Source: Owenia fusiformis (Eukaryota; Annelida; Polychaeta; Sabellida; Oweniidae). Taken from it: a stretch of DNA of 64,000 nt. The notes below the pieces were generated by a model, which was not told the DNA's origin, did not search any database, and saw nothing but the letters and a program-made list of their open reading frames with translations. Position 1 is the stretch's first letter, and the number at the start of each line of letters is the position of its first letter. Below, one piece after another: positions 32,194 through 43,457 of the stretch. The stretch covers positions 23,668,822 through 23,732,821 of the forward strand of contig CAIIXF020000008.1 of NCBI GenBank assembly GCA_903813345.2. The letters are read 5' to 3'. A program made the position numbers and the translations under genes.

Positions 32194-32863
32194 TAACCAC
32201 CAATGACTTCAGAGAGGGATAATTTTTCTAGACAAAGTGCCCTAAATTCGCGGGATTTTGCGGGACATCCACCTTTTGCGGGATGTCGCAGGACATTCAA
32301 GGAATTTTTAATGTAAAAGTACTCTTGAATCAAACTTTCAGATACTGATTTATCAAATATAATGCACTTAACTTAAGTAAACGTCAACACAATTCCACAC
32401 AATACGCATAGAACTATTATTAAACTATCGAAAACCACGCTTTAGGTGTGAGTACCGTAATCCGACACGAAATTCAAAAATTTTTGTGAATACTTTGCAC
32501 TTATGGCGTTCGTGACCAACTATGAAACATTTACCCCCATAGTGTTATATATCAAAATGTACCTATTAGTATAGGGGTTCGATTATTCTACATCAAATTA
32601 TGGGGAGTCAGGTTTCTTTTCGAGATATCAGTGTCTATTTATTGGAACTCGCGTTTGCTAACATTTGTTCAGTTCTGAGATGAAGGCCGTGACACGCGTA
32701 GTAAAAAGGCCAACGTTGGAACTAATCGTGACATACATCCCTTTTTCCGTAATTAAAATGAAATTTGCACTCTTCCTCTTTATTTTGATACCAAACGGCA
32801 TGCTAGAAGCCAACTATGGTGTTATTTGGATCAAAATCATAGTTTTATAAGTGTACTATATGC

Positions 32864-33428
32864 TTACTCACGTCGAGAGCTACATGTACCATGTTAGATT
32901 TTGAAAGTATAGCTCTCCATCGTGAGGATCTCCCAGCTGATGAATTGTGACATCTAAATTTGATCAGCGCCAGTCAGTGGCTTGCTGTTTGTCTCAAACT
33001 GTAGCCTACATATGGGCTCATATGTGTCTACTTTCCCCGTGCATGTAGGATCGCAGATGTGCTTCTATGGCGATCAGGAGTTCTAATCGTTTTTTGTTCG
33101 ATACCATTTCCAATATGGCGGTTAAACGGAAATACTATCGACGCATGCGCAACTTGGGAAACGTCAAGCCGCCATATTGAATATACCTGGCCAAAACTTT
33201 TGACACGACCAATAAAATGAAGTCTTGATCGATACATAGGGCAGTGAGACGTTCTATAGTTGAGCTGGATGAAAGATGGCGATGTAGGATACATTTTCAG
33301 GTATATAATGTGCAACATGAGTCAGCTGAATTCCCTGAAATTTTCTTTGAAGTCAGGATTCTTAAGCTATTGATTCTAGCGATAGAGAGCTATACTTTCA
33401 AAATCTAAGTAGCTCTCGACGGGAGTAA
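32864..33428. mobile_element. 565-bp TIR element, 8-bp TSD CTATATGC
   Basis: TTACTCACGTCGAGAGCTAC at the left mirrors GTAGCTCTCGACGGGAGTAA at the right, and inner arms share TTAGATTTTGAAAGTATAGC. CTATATGC is at 32856-32863 and 33429-33436. An 8-bp duplication suggests hAT. A solitary end of the same family is seen at about 35328-35372. The inside holds a second pair, AATATGGCGG / CCGCCATATT (about 33113-33176). Non-coding. Confidence 0.85.
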
Positions 33429-33559
33429 CTATATGCTCCTTCCAAAAGCAGTCTTCGATGATCTGATGCACTGGGAGTTCGGCAGCACTTTTCAAATTGG
33501 GTAAACTTGACTCCTCAAAAGTGCAAAAAGCTTAGCTTCTTATATCACAATATAATCAC

Positions 33560-33713
33560 AATTATTTAGCCTCGGGGATTGTTACAATTTTGAAAATTCG
33601 CGGAGGTCAAAGCCGTCATTTGCGGGAATTCGCGGGACATTGCGGGACACGCGAATAAGCCAAATTTTGGTCAAATTCGCGGGATAATCCCGCCATTCGC
33701 GGGACACTTGACA
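33560..33713. repeat. GCGGGAC-type remnant
   Basis: ATTTGCGGGAATTCGCGGGA and a right end CACTTGACAGCTCTG tie this to the element at 31563. Left end missing. Confidence 0.5.
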
Positions 33714-33871
33714 GCTCTGCACATGGGTCCCACATGACGGAATATTATACGAAGTGTACTCTAGTTCTGTGTCAATAAAGTGACATTAAGTCAAGTTTCT
33801 AACCATTCATAGGCATTTATACCTGAGTGGTGTGACAATATGGGACACAACATTACCAAGGTGACAATATG

Positions 33872-35136
33872 CAGGCCTGTCAACTGTCCCGTAATTTGCG
33901 TATTTGTCACGCATTTGCTGAAGAATTTGAAGTCACGCCAGTTATTTTTGCGTGACAGAAAATGTCACGCAAATACGCATTTTACCTGGTAATTGTCAAG
34001 CAAAAATATTTCTGTAGAAAAATTTCTAAAAAAGATCGTCTGCACACAAAAATACGAACGCCGGAAAAAAATGTACGCATTTCGTTCGGACTTTTCACGC
34101 GAATTACGTATATGTCACGCATTCCGTTCGAAAATTTTCGTGCCTACCTCCCCCCCCCCCCCCCCCCCCCGTTGATGGATGTTTTAAGGTGCTATGGAAC
34201 TTAACAGGAAATGACAAAACAGGAAGTGACAATTTTTTTTGCATTTTTAGATATTTTTTGAATAAAGATAACAGAGTTCTGGTTTGACCTCCAGTCAATT
34301 TAACTATTTCCACATATCATTTACATGACCAGGATCACAATGTGCATGGTCAGAATGACCCTAAACATGATGAAATAACCTTTTTAGCCCTTTGAAAGTG
34401 TGACTGAAAAAAGCTAAAAGTAGGAGCGTAGGGAAGGTCAGTGAACAGAATCTTTTGAATTTTTCAGAAAATGTGCCCAATATATTGCTCTAAATGATAC
34501 AATCTTTGAAAATTTGATATCATTCATAGAAAAAGAAAAAAAAATGAAAAAACTGATTTGAAAAGCGATCTATTTTCCTTTTTATGACTGCCATTTTTGT
34601 TTAAGACAATTTTCTAAAATTTCAAAGATTGTACTAGTTAGAGCATTATATTGGGCACATTTTCTGAAAAATTCAAAAGATTCTGTTCAGTGACTATCCC
34701 TACGCTCCTACTTTTAGCTTTTTTTCAGTCACACTTTCAAAGGGCTAAAAAGGTTATTTCATCATGTTTAGGTTCATTCTGACCATGCACATTGTGATCC
34801 TGGTCATGTAAATGATATGTGGAAATAGTTAAATTGACTGGAGGTCAAACCAGAACTCTGTTATTTTTATTCAAAAAATATCTAAAAATGCAAAAAAACT
34901 TGTCACTTCCTGTTTTGTCATTTCCTGTTAACTTCCATAGCACCTTAAACGCGAGCGTAGCGAGCGCGAAAAATTTGAGGTGTTCAAAATTTGGCAAGAT
35001 GTAATAATATGGAAACCAAGGTGTTCAAAATTTGGATAAAGGTGTTCAGATTTGGACCAAGGTGTCCACATTTTGAGGGGAGGTGTTCAACATTTCCAAG
35101 TCACTCATGTTAGGTGTTCCCAAGTTGACAGGCCTG
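33872..35136. mobile_element. CAGGCCTG-family TIR element, TSD AATATG
   Basis: CAGGCCTGTCAACT and AGTTGACAGGCCTG are perfect 14-bp termini. AATATG flanks both sides (33866-33871, 35137-35142) within a local tandem of GGTGACAATATGGGACACAA. It carries a C run at 34151-34170 and is swollen by the TTAA-flanked palindrome at 34188-34944. Without that it matches the 495-bp copy at 24587. Confidence 0.88.
34188..34944. mobile_element. TTAA-flanked near-perfect palindrome, 757 bp
   Basis: GGTGCTATGGAACTTAACAG mirrors CTGTTAACTTCCATAGCACC, with TTAA at 34184-34187 and 34945-34948. The arms stay almost identical for roughly 350 bp each (CTCCAGTCAATTTAACTATT, GACCAGGATCACAATGTGCA, AAAAGCTAAAAGTAGGAGCG and their reverses), leaving a short middle near 34530-34600. 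High arm identity suggests it is young or under gene conversion. Non-coding. Confidence 0.88.
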
Positions 35137-35424
35137 AATATGGGACACAACATTACCAAGGTGACAATATAGGACACAAACAAAGTTACTGCAGGTGGCA
35201 ATACAGGACACAACAGTGCAATTGAGGTGACAATATCGGACTTTACCATGACTGGGTTGCAAATGGATGTGGGTAGTAAACAGGAGGGGTGAGGAGAATG
35301 GGTGACGAAAGCTATTTGGATTTTGATATAATAATAATAAGTTTCAAAATCTAACATGGCTCTCGAAGTGAGTAATAAAAAATGTGTTTATCTTGTTCCA
35401 ATTCCAAGCCCATCCTCTGAGACC

Positions 35425-35965
35425 CTATCTGTTGCAAGACTTATGCCTGGCACAACCGTCACCATGTAATTAAGTGTTTTTATTAAGTTTCACAAGGATC
35501 GTGCCATGACCGTGGTAGTGTTATCGTGATAGCCTTGTATAACCGTAACAATGCTATATTAAATTGCATGGTCTGTCATGACCGTGGTAACGTTACAGCC
35601 TGATATGACCGTGACAATGCTATACTATATTGCAAGGCCTGACATGACCGTGGTAATGTTTAAGCCTGATATGACCATGACAATGCTATACTATATACCC
35701 CATATTGCAACTAAGTCATGACAGGCCTTACAACCATTGCCACAGCCATATAAGGCCTTACCACGGTCATGACAGGCCTTGCAATATAACATACATGTAG
35801 CATTGTCACTGTCATATCAGGCCTTGCAATACAATATAGCATAGTCACGGTTATACCTGGCCTTCACGATAACAATACCACGGTCATGGCAGGATCCTTG
35901 CGATACTTAAAAATAGCTAATAACATGGTGACGGTTGTGCCAGCCATAAGTCTTGCAATAGATAG
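35425..35965. mobile_element. F4 fold-back element with short internal periodicity
   Basis: CTATCTGTTGCAAGACTTAT at the left mirrors ATAAGTCTTGCAATAGATAG at the right; GGCACAACCGTCACCATG mirrors CATGGTGACGGTTGTGCC. Inside, CATGACCGTGGTAACGTTA-like and GATATGACCGTGACAATGCT words alternate in tandem, forward on the left half and reversed on the right. A half copy lies at 30560-31392. Confidence 0.8.
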
Positions 35966-36088
35966 CATGTGGGGATAGCATGTGATGTGCATCCTCTTCA
36001 ATTCTGAGCTATATTTTTAGATATCTACAAAATTGTGTCGTGATGGTTGCGATGTTATAGATTTCTTTATGCATGAACATTTTCTTAC

Positions 36089-36169
36089 CACTGACATATG
36101 CAGTTCCTTCCTCTTCGAAGTTTGATCTCCTCATCTGATGTACTTTTTGTGTAGTATCTCCCTCTGTCT
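36089..36169 (-). CDS. Candidate isolated minus-strand exon (low confidence)
   Basis: On the minus strand an AG after TTATTTACATT opens an 81-base frame TEGDTTQKVHQMRRSNFEEE, then GTAYVS, ending at a strong donor (GTG|gtaaga). Two leftover bases begin it and one ends it, so it would lie between phase-1 introns. No family recognised and no neighbour exon proved. It stands about 440 bases upstream of the CREBZF-like start, on the other strand, so a divergent gene is possible. Confidence 0.28.
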
Positions 36170-36604
36170 CTAATGTAAATAAATAATTTTATTAAAAGAT
36201 GGCAGGTTAATTGTTAAAGCAATTTCAATTAAATCTTCATGAAAAGACTAATACAGGGATCATGTCAATATCCATTTCTGAATTCAATTGTGATAAAAAG
36301 AATAAATAAAAAATATTATTCCTATGTATATACCTTTCTTTGTTTTCGATTATCAATATTTTATTTTAATTACACTAATTTATCTATAGACTGTGCAAAT
36401 ATAATTATATATTAGTGTATACTATTGAGCACTTCTTCGTCCTGGCAACGTTGAGGTAACGTACAGTCGCCATTTTACTACTATATGTAGCGCAGGAAAC
36501 AAACATTCTGACGTAAAATTCTAGTAGTTTATACAATTTACAAGCAGGTGAAATGCGTCGTACAATGCAAAGCTTATACATAGGCAATTACGTAAGATAC
36601 TAAT

Positions 36605-37849
36605 ATGTCGTATGGCGAATCTGTTTTGACTGGAGGTAGAAATAGCTCCGTAAGAAGTGAGTTGGAATTTACAGACCTTACAAATTTGGATCTTTTTCCA
36701 GGACTAGATCTACCTGCAATGAATCCAAAAGAAAAGTCTGCAGAAACCAACATTCCTATTATTCCAAGCGAATTAAATGATTCTAGCGATACATCTATGT
36801 CTGACTTTGGTTCGACAAAATCTTCTGAATGTCGTGAGAAAGAAATCATTCGTGCAGGATGCATCAGTAATAATAAGATAATGAAGATCAAATTGAATCT
36901 ATCTGAAGAAGAAGAATTGCTGAACTATTTATCAAATGATAATAAAACACCATTGAAAAACCCATTTGTAAATATCGTAAGACTTCCCAATGATGTCGGA
37001 CTGTCAAGCAGTAGAGCTGATTTACCTGGAGTTCATATTGTGAAAACGATTGCCCCCAAGCGTACCCTTGAACACAATGATGATGAATTTCATCCATCGA
37101 CAAAATCTTATAAATGTATGTCCAAAAATGCAATTCTTGCTCGGGAGGCACGCCAAAAAAAGAAAGAACAATTGACTGAACTCGAAAATGCCAATAAAAA
37201 ACTTTTAAAAGAGAACCAATGCATGAAAAAATCAATGAATGAGATGGAAAAGGCGTCCAAGGCTCTTCATGATGAGATCTGTTATTTGCGTAGTGTGATT
37301 GCGAATCAAAGCACATTGTCATCATTGTTGAGAAACATCAATACACCAGACATTATACTGACATCATCGGAGTGCTTATCTGACATTCAGCCTAATGTCT
37401 TAGCAAAGCCCCCCTCATCATCCATGGCTAAAAATAAGGACATGAAAAACAGTGAACAAGATTCATCTGAGTGTTTGGCTGACATCGAGTCTAATATCTC
37501 ATCAAAGCGTCCCTTATTATCGATGGGTAGAAAAGAGTCCAACGAGAGCAAGAAAAAAACAAAGATAGATTTATTCTCTACAAATAATATGGTCACCACA
37601 AGCAAAAGAATTGGTCATTCTCTTAAAGTTGCAGAGACTGATCATGCATATCAAAAACCTGGACAGTCGAATCTTTCTGATTCCAAGAAGCCTGTTGGTT
37701 CTTTCTCTTTTTCAGGTCCTGGTCATGCCAACCCACAAGATGCTGGTGTATGTCTACACGTATCTAATGGTGCTGTTTCTTTGGAGTTCTGCGGTCAATG
37801 TAGCACCAAAGCTGGCAAAGCATTTGAAAAGTTGGTACCAAGGAAATGA
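36605..37849 (+). CDS. CREBZF: CREBZF (Zhangfei)-like bZIP transcription factor, single exon
   Basis: A 414-residue nuclear bZIP protein. In mammals CREBZF binds host-cell-factor 1 and partners such as ATF4 and modulates stress-response transcription. Seen here: an acidic, serine-rich N-terminus (residues 1-110), a basic region near 172-192 (KNAILAREARQKKK, with the N-x7-R pattern), a zipper at about 195-240 (LTELENANKKLLKENQ, ending CYLRSVIANQ), a serine-rich middle with two copies of a SSECL-D-I motif (about 257-300), and a C-terminal block VCLHVSNGAVSLEFCGQCST (about 384-403). The YLRSVIANQ end and the CLHV…VSLEFC…C block are what mark CREBZF; human has YLRAVLANE and GVCLHV…VSVEFC. Human CREBZF is likewise intronless in its coding part. 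It is a little longer than the human protein. Stop at 37847-37849. Confidence 0.88.
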   Translation: MSYGESVLTGGRNSSVRSELEFTDLTNLDLFPGLDLPAMNPKEKSAETNIPIIPSELNDSSDTSMSDFGSTKSSECREKEIIRAGCISNNKIMKIKLNLSEEEELLNYLSNDNKTPLKNPFVNIVRLPNDVGLSSSRADLPGVHIVKTIAPKRTLEHNDDEFHPSTKSYKCMSKNAILAREARQKKKEQLTELENANKKLLKENQCMKKSMNEMEKASKALHDEICYLRSVIANQSTLSSLLRNINTPDIILTSSECLSDIQPNVLAKPPSSSMAKNKDMKNSEQDSSECLADIESNISSKRPLLSMGRKESNESKKKTKIDLFSTNNMVTTSKRIGHSLKVAETDHAYQKPGQSNLSDSKKPVGSFSFSGPGHANPQDAGVCLHVSNGAVSLEFCGQCSTKAGKAFEKLVPRK

Positions 37850-38387
37850 TGATTGACTTGACAATTGTTAAGTATATGACCTAAAAGGTCTGTATCGGTT
37901 TCAACATTAGGACACAGGCCGAGTCTGGCAGAACAGAGAATGTCAAGTTCAAAATGTACAAATTCAAAACAATTTAAAAGACAGAGTGATTTTGAAATGG
38001 TTATAAATGCTAGGGCATAGGTAAACACTCAGGAAAAATCAATATAGCCATGAAGACTTTATAATGCTGTAACAGAAGTATCAATATTTGTGCAAAATCT
38101 TGACAAATTGTATTACTAGTAATTCTACATGTTTTTTGAAATTGAAGAAAAGGTTTTTATCTTTCACAAATCTTGATAAATCTGAATTCTTAAATCCTGA
38201 ACAAAGTGTAGAACAAATAGTTATACTGAAAAACTCTACCTTTCCTTCTTCAGGTGCAGATCCCAGACTTGCTGTTCTAACATTGGAGTATAAAGTCCTA
38301 TTATGGTCTGTTATCAATTTTTACAATTCATTGACTGGACTTTGTCCCAAAGAGCTGAGCTAAGCTAAGTGGCCTGATTTGTTGGTT

Positions 38388-38436
38388 AATAAATATAAAA
38401 GATGGTTCTGATTACTTAGCCTAACCAATCAATAAA
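38388..38436 (+). terminator. Possible poly(A) signals of the CREBZF-like gene
   Basis: AATAAA at 38388-38393 and 38431-38436, about 540-590 bases after the stop. Their use is not shown. Confidence 0.4.
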
Positions 38437-38902
38437 AGGTTAATATCTGGGACATTGGAATATTTACAATCCATTCACCAATTACATTGAGGAGGTCCCA
38501 GGGTGAAGAACTGGAACAGGATTTTATGTTTACAAGCTAACCCCTCTTTATTTAGCTCAGCTCTATTTGTTCTTGTTTGAGAGTATAGTGTGCATAAATA
38601 TATTTTGATTTTATGAGCAAGGGAAGGGGTTCTTTGATATTATCACTAATAGAGAGCATAGTATGCAGAAATGCTTAATTTGGCAATCAAGTTTGGGGGG
38701 GGGTTCTTGGATGTCATTAATTGGTAAAAGAATATGTGATAATATTTTTGCACACATGTTTGTTGCTTATTATATTGCTGGAATACCCAGTTGTCATGGA
38801 TATGATAACAAGCCATTCGATGCATTGCAATCTAATCTTCGATGCTAATAGGACTAGGCAATAACTCTAGGTTGTTCGGATATTTTGTTTCAGTACATTT
38901 TT

Positions 38903-39990
38903 AATGTACCTGAAAAAATGTATGATATTGTCGTTAGCTTGGTGGGCGGCGGGCAGCATCTCACTTTCTTGTCATCACGATTCCAGGAAAACCACTTGAC
39001 AGATTTTTTTTCGGATTTACTTCAAATTTTCACACATGTTTTGGGTGGCCATCTTGTATTCTGGCAGCCATCTTGGAAGTTTTTAGATAAATCTTGTCAT
39101 TGCAATTCCAGGAAAACCACTTAAAGGATTTTCTTCAAATTTTCACACATGTTACATAGTAATAAGTTCTTGAGCTGATTAACTTTTTGGTGGCCATCTT
39201 GCATTTTGCCGGCCATCTTGGAAGTTTTTAGATAAATCTTGTCATCGCGATTCCAGGAAATCCACTGAACAGATTTGCTTCAAATTTTCACACAACTGCA
39301 CAAGTTACATGGTTATAGCTGATAACTTTTCAGCAGCCATCTCGCATTCTGGCAGCCATCTTGGAAGTTTTTAGATAAATCTTGTCATCGCGATTCCAGG
39401 AAAACCACTTGATGGATTTACTTCAAATATTCAGAAATGTTAAATGGTAAGAAGTTCTAGAGCTGATTAACTTTTGGTGGCCATCTTGCATTCTGGCAGC
39501 CATCTTGGAAGTTTTTATTAGATAAATCTTGTCACTGCGATTCTAGGAAAACCATTTAATGGATTTGCTTCAAATTTTCACACATGTTACAAAGTAAGAA
39601 GTTCTAGAGCTGGTTGACTTTTCGGTGGCCATCTTGCATTCTGGGAGCCATCTTGGAAGTTTAAATCTTGTGATTGCGATTCAAGGAAAATCACTTAACG
39701 GATTACGCCAAATTTTCACTCATGTTACATCGTAAGAAGTTCTAGAGCTGCTTAACTTTTGGACAGCCATCTTGCATTCTAGCAGCCATTTTGGACGTTC
39801 TTAGATAAATCTTGTCATCGGGATTCCAGGAAAAGCACTAAACGGAATTACTTGAAATTTTCACACATGTTACGTGGTAAGAAGTTCGAGAACTGATTAA
39901 CTTTTTGGTGGCCATCTTGCTTTCTGGGTCATCAAGCCCAAACTATGTTTTAGGTACGATATTGTTTACCCTGTGCCTTGTTTCATTTGA
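38903..39990 (+). repeat. F2 tandem array, one orientation
   Basis: Head GTATGATATTGTCGTTAG with a GGGCGGCGGGC run, then about six units of some 150 bp with CGATTCCAGGAAAACCACTT, TTTTCACACATGTTACATGG and GGCCATCTTGCATTCTGGC, GGCAGCCATCTTGGAAG. It ends GGGTCATCAAGCCCAAACTA, as does the array at 40607. Confidence 0.8.
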
Positions 39991-40606
39991 ATTACTACTC
40001 AACACAGTAGTACTTTGAATCCACACATTTGAATGAAGTTTACCTTAGCAATGACACATCAAGTAAAATGGTCCATCATTCCCTGCTACTGGCCAGAACT
40101 ACAGCTGGTTAAATCCAGAACAATGACTGGTATAAATCTAGTGTCCAAAAATCTGTTTAAACTCAAACTTAGTGGTCACCCAATTTACCAACTAACAGTA
40201 ACAAGTACTAAAATATATACATCACCTGTTCAGCCAAATTGAATAGATGGTGGTGTTGAAAGTGCACCAAATTAATAGGATTTACTACTTAAGTTTTGTA
40301 GGAAGCAGAAACTCAGTTGGCTTACCTTCATTTTTAATTTGGACAAATATATTCATTTTGACTCAAAAGAGCTAAGTTCATGTAAGTTAGCTGACCACTG
40401 CCCCTTCTGTTTATTTAAGAAGGGGTGCAATATTGTTTTGCCGTTGTTCTTAAATCTATGTTTTCTTTATGTTACAGGTGATGTCGATGGAATTCCTCAA
40501 TGTTAAATAACGGGAAGCGATTCGTTTTTTAACACTTGACTTACTCTTCTACAAGTCTTCTACTAAAATGTAGGTATCTACAGCAAGTATTGTTAATAGT
40601 TTTTTA

Positions 40607-41350
40607 TTATTCCACCTAAAAAATGGTACAATATTGTCGTCAGATTGACGGGCGCCGGGTTGTTGGGTGGGTGGCATCTAACTTTCTTGTCATCACCATT
40701 CCAGGAAAACCACTGGACGGATTTATTTCAAATTTTCACACATGTTACTTGGTAAGAAGTTCTAGAGCTGATTAACTTTTGGGCGGCCATTTTGGAATTT
40801 TTATTGGTTAAATCTTGTCATCGCGATTCCTGGAAAACCACTGAACAGATTTACTTCAAATTTACACACATATTACATAATAAGAAGTTCTAGAGATGAT
40901 TAACTCCTAGGCAGCCATCTTGCATTCTGGTGGCCATCTTGGAAGTTTTTAGATGAATCTTGTTGCAATTCCATGAAAACCACTCAACGGATTTACTTCA
41001 AATTTTCACACATGTTACATAATAAGAAATTCTAGAGCTGAAGTTTTTATAATATAAATCTTGTCATTGCGATTCCAGGAAAACCACTTAACGGATTTAT
41101 TTTAGATTTTCACACATGTTACATGGAATGAAGTTCTAGAGCTGATTAACTTTTCGGCAGCCATCTTGCATTCTGGCAGCCATTTTGGAAGTTCTGAGAT
41201 AAATCTTGTCCTCGCGATTCCAGGAAAACCACTTGACGGATTTACTTCAAATTTTTACACATTTTACATGGTATGAAGTTCTAGAACTGATTAACTTTTC
41301 TGAGGCCATCTTACTTTCTTTGTCATCAAGTCCACACAGCTATGTTATAG
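40607..41350 (+). repeat. F2 tandem array, second copy
   Basis: Head TGGTACAATATTGTCGTCAG with a GGCGCCGGG/GTTGGGTGGG run, then about four degenerate units as in 38903-39990, ending TTGTCATCAAGTCCACACAG. Same direction as the preceding array. Confidence 0.8.
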
Positions 41351-41524
41351 CTGAAAACGCTGAATTCGGCAAATGAAATTAGTGACTTTTGCAAGGGGAA
41401 AAGGCCAATTCTGCGTTAGTATGTGAGAAATGAAAGTACCAGATCTTCCATTGTTTTAATTGGAATTTCTATTTTAAATCGACCCATAATCGCCTTGTGA
41501 TATATATATATATATATATATATA

Positions 41525-41659
41525 TAGGAGCAGAGTATTTCTTAAGGGCCAGACCACCACCCATCACCCGTATATATATACCCGTAGGATATTTACTAGC
41601 CCATATGGAAATTGGTCGGTCTGGTTGATGTCTGGCCTTTAAGAAATACTCGGCTCCTA
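41525..41659. mobile_element. Short TIR element beside a TA microsatellite
   Basis: GGAGCAGAGTATTTCTTAAG, GGCCAGAC mirrors GTCTGGCC, TTTAAGAAATACTCGGCTCC. TA lies on each side, next to the TA run at 41500-41526. 131-135 bp. Confidence 0.8.
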
Positions 41660-42124
41660 GAGGTTGTCCATATTAGCCAATTATATCCCATGTTATCAAA
41701 TAGTATACTGAACATTTTCATCTAATGTAATTTAAAAATACCAACTTAGAATGAGGGGAAGAATCATATATGTAAGGGGGTCAAGAGGTGTTAATAATCA
41801 CATGCTAGACTGCATTCCAAAATGTGAACTTATGTTTATTTCTGAGGAACTCACTTTTTTGCTGTGAGAATTGATTTCAATTTGTAATGAAAAGCAAATC
41901 ACCTTGTACATATTTTAGGAAGAAATGTAAATAAGTATAGTGCTGTTTTAAGTGTAATAATATCCTTGTATAATACATTAATTTTAATGTTCATGTACAT
42001 AAATTGAGACAAAATACAAAAAAAGAGAACAAATGGAAATGAAAAAAATTAAACATATTCCTTTGCTTAAAGTTGATTAGAAAATGTATTATTTTGGAGG
42101 ATGCTTTATTTTTCATGGCTGCAG

Positions 42125-42220
42125 AAATGAGATTGAGATATGAGAATACACAAATGAGCTATCAGAATAAAGATCTTTTAGTTGAAAACTGGAGCCTTCG
42201 TTGCACCTCATTGAAGGCAG
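42125..42220 (+). CDS. Candidate leucine-zipper exon
   Basis: After an acceptor (TTTTTCATGGCTGCAG) the frame MRLRYENTQMSYQNKDLLVE, then NWSLRCTSLKA, is open to a donor (CAG|gttagt). Counting from the first M, hydrophobic residues at 3, 10, 17 and 24 (L, M, L, L) fall every seventh position, and EN/QN pairs fit the zipper of XBP1-type bZIP proteins. Two leftover bases start and one ends the exon (phase 1). No basic-region exon was found. It may be an orphan exon of a gene that extends elsewhere, or a gene fragment. It is not part of the CREBZF-like frame, which ends 4.3 kb upstream. Confidence 0.35.
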
Positions 42221-42780
42221 GTTAGTATTGAACAGGGAGTATAAAGTGTGTACAGATATTGGGGCTAGTCTGCATGCTAAACTGCTCATTGTAACAATCA
42301 GTTTTATTAATTAAGGTTGCACAACAGACCCAATTTCTTCAAGTTGACTAGTGAGGAGTATTTTGTAATACTGTAAGTTAAAAAATCTGTAATCTACTGT
42401 ATTCAACACATATTTATTTATAGCCAGTAGCCAGAAAATGAACACTTGTAATTAAATAAAATCATTTGAAATACACTTGTAAACAGCATAGATAATTTTT
42501 TTCTTGTATATTACAAGCATCATCGTAATCACATATTCTTCAACAAGTGACAAGGCTCTCGCCATGTGCAGGAAATGATTTTATTAGTATTATTGCATTG
42601 AATTTGTTGCATTTGTAAAAACATTCACACTTTTGAGACTTCAGTAGATCTTGGCTGCAGTTATTTGAATATGGAAAATTGCTAAAGATTAAAACACTAG
42701 TTAAGACCCATTATGAAGACCCCTTATGAAAGTAAAGGGATGAAGAATATGTTTTTACTATGATGTCCTCATATACACGT

Positions 42781-43457
42781 GTGATCCACTCGATTACCCT
42801 GGTTACCGAAACGGTTTGTTTCGCTAACAAAATGTCGGAACGTCGAAGGTACTATTTTTCTTTTTTTCCTTATTTCGCGAGTTGTAGGCAGAAAAAAAGT
42901 GTGCAATGTCCTTAGTATTGAGATAGTAACGTCCCTTATACCTATTTATTACAGGTCGTGTAGACCACTGTTGCCCGATTTATAGCAAAACATTGACTTT
43001 TGCACGTTGGTGATGATGCGCCTTTTTAATAGATCTCATATCTTACAAGGGTCTGAGGGTATCCGTTCAGAAAATATACTAGATGGCCTGATATATTTTG
43101 CCATGCTCTGCGCCTATTCATTTGGCAATTCAGTTGTAAATTTTCTCTTGAAAAATTAATCTTCCAAATTTGTCGAGTTTTCTTGCAGAAATCGCCTTAT
43201 CCCCCTCCATCCATTTTGTACGATCACCAGGCGTGAACTTAAGTGTGGACGATTCTGTTGTCTTCTGAACTATTTGTTCGCAAATATGTTCATTTTCTTA
43301 AACATATGATACTGATACACGTTTGTATTGAAAATGTCGTGGGAATTCTGCTGACAACATGTGAAATAAGGAAAAAAGGAATATCGTACCTTCGATGTTC
43401 CGACATTTTGTTACCGAAACGAACCGTTTTGGTAACCAGCGTAATCGAGTGGATCAC
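42781..43457. mobile_element. TIR element, about 677 bp
   Basis: GTGATCCACTCGATTACCCT, GGTTACCGAAACG mirrors CGAAACGAACCGTTTTGGTA… CGAGTGGATCAC. Next, CAAAATGTCGGAACGTCGAA mirrors TTCGATGTTCCGACATTTTG. A related element starts at 43830 in the same direction. Non-coding. Confidence 0.78.

Noticed and set aside
33434-33506. Short frame MLLPKAVFDDLMHWEFGSTF next to a transposon end
   Set aside because: Stops after 23 codons, the ATG is within the 8-bp target duplication, and there is no second exon.
36405-36475. Minus-strand ATGGCGACTGTACG start upstream of the CREBZF-like gene
   Set aside because: The frame is only 22 codons, no donor fits the phase of the exon-like segment at 36089-36169, and no family is seen.
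38903-41350. Evenly spaced repeats as a CRISPR array
   Set aside because: Units are contiguous, diverged and without unique spacers, and the genome is eukaryotic.
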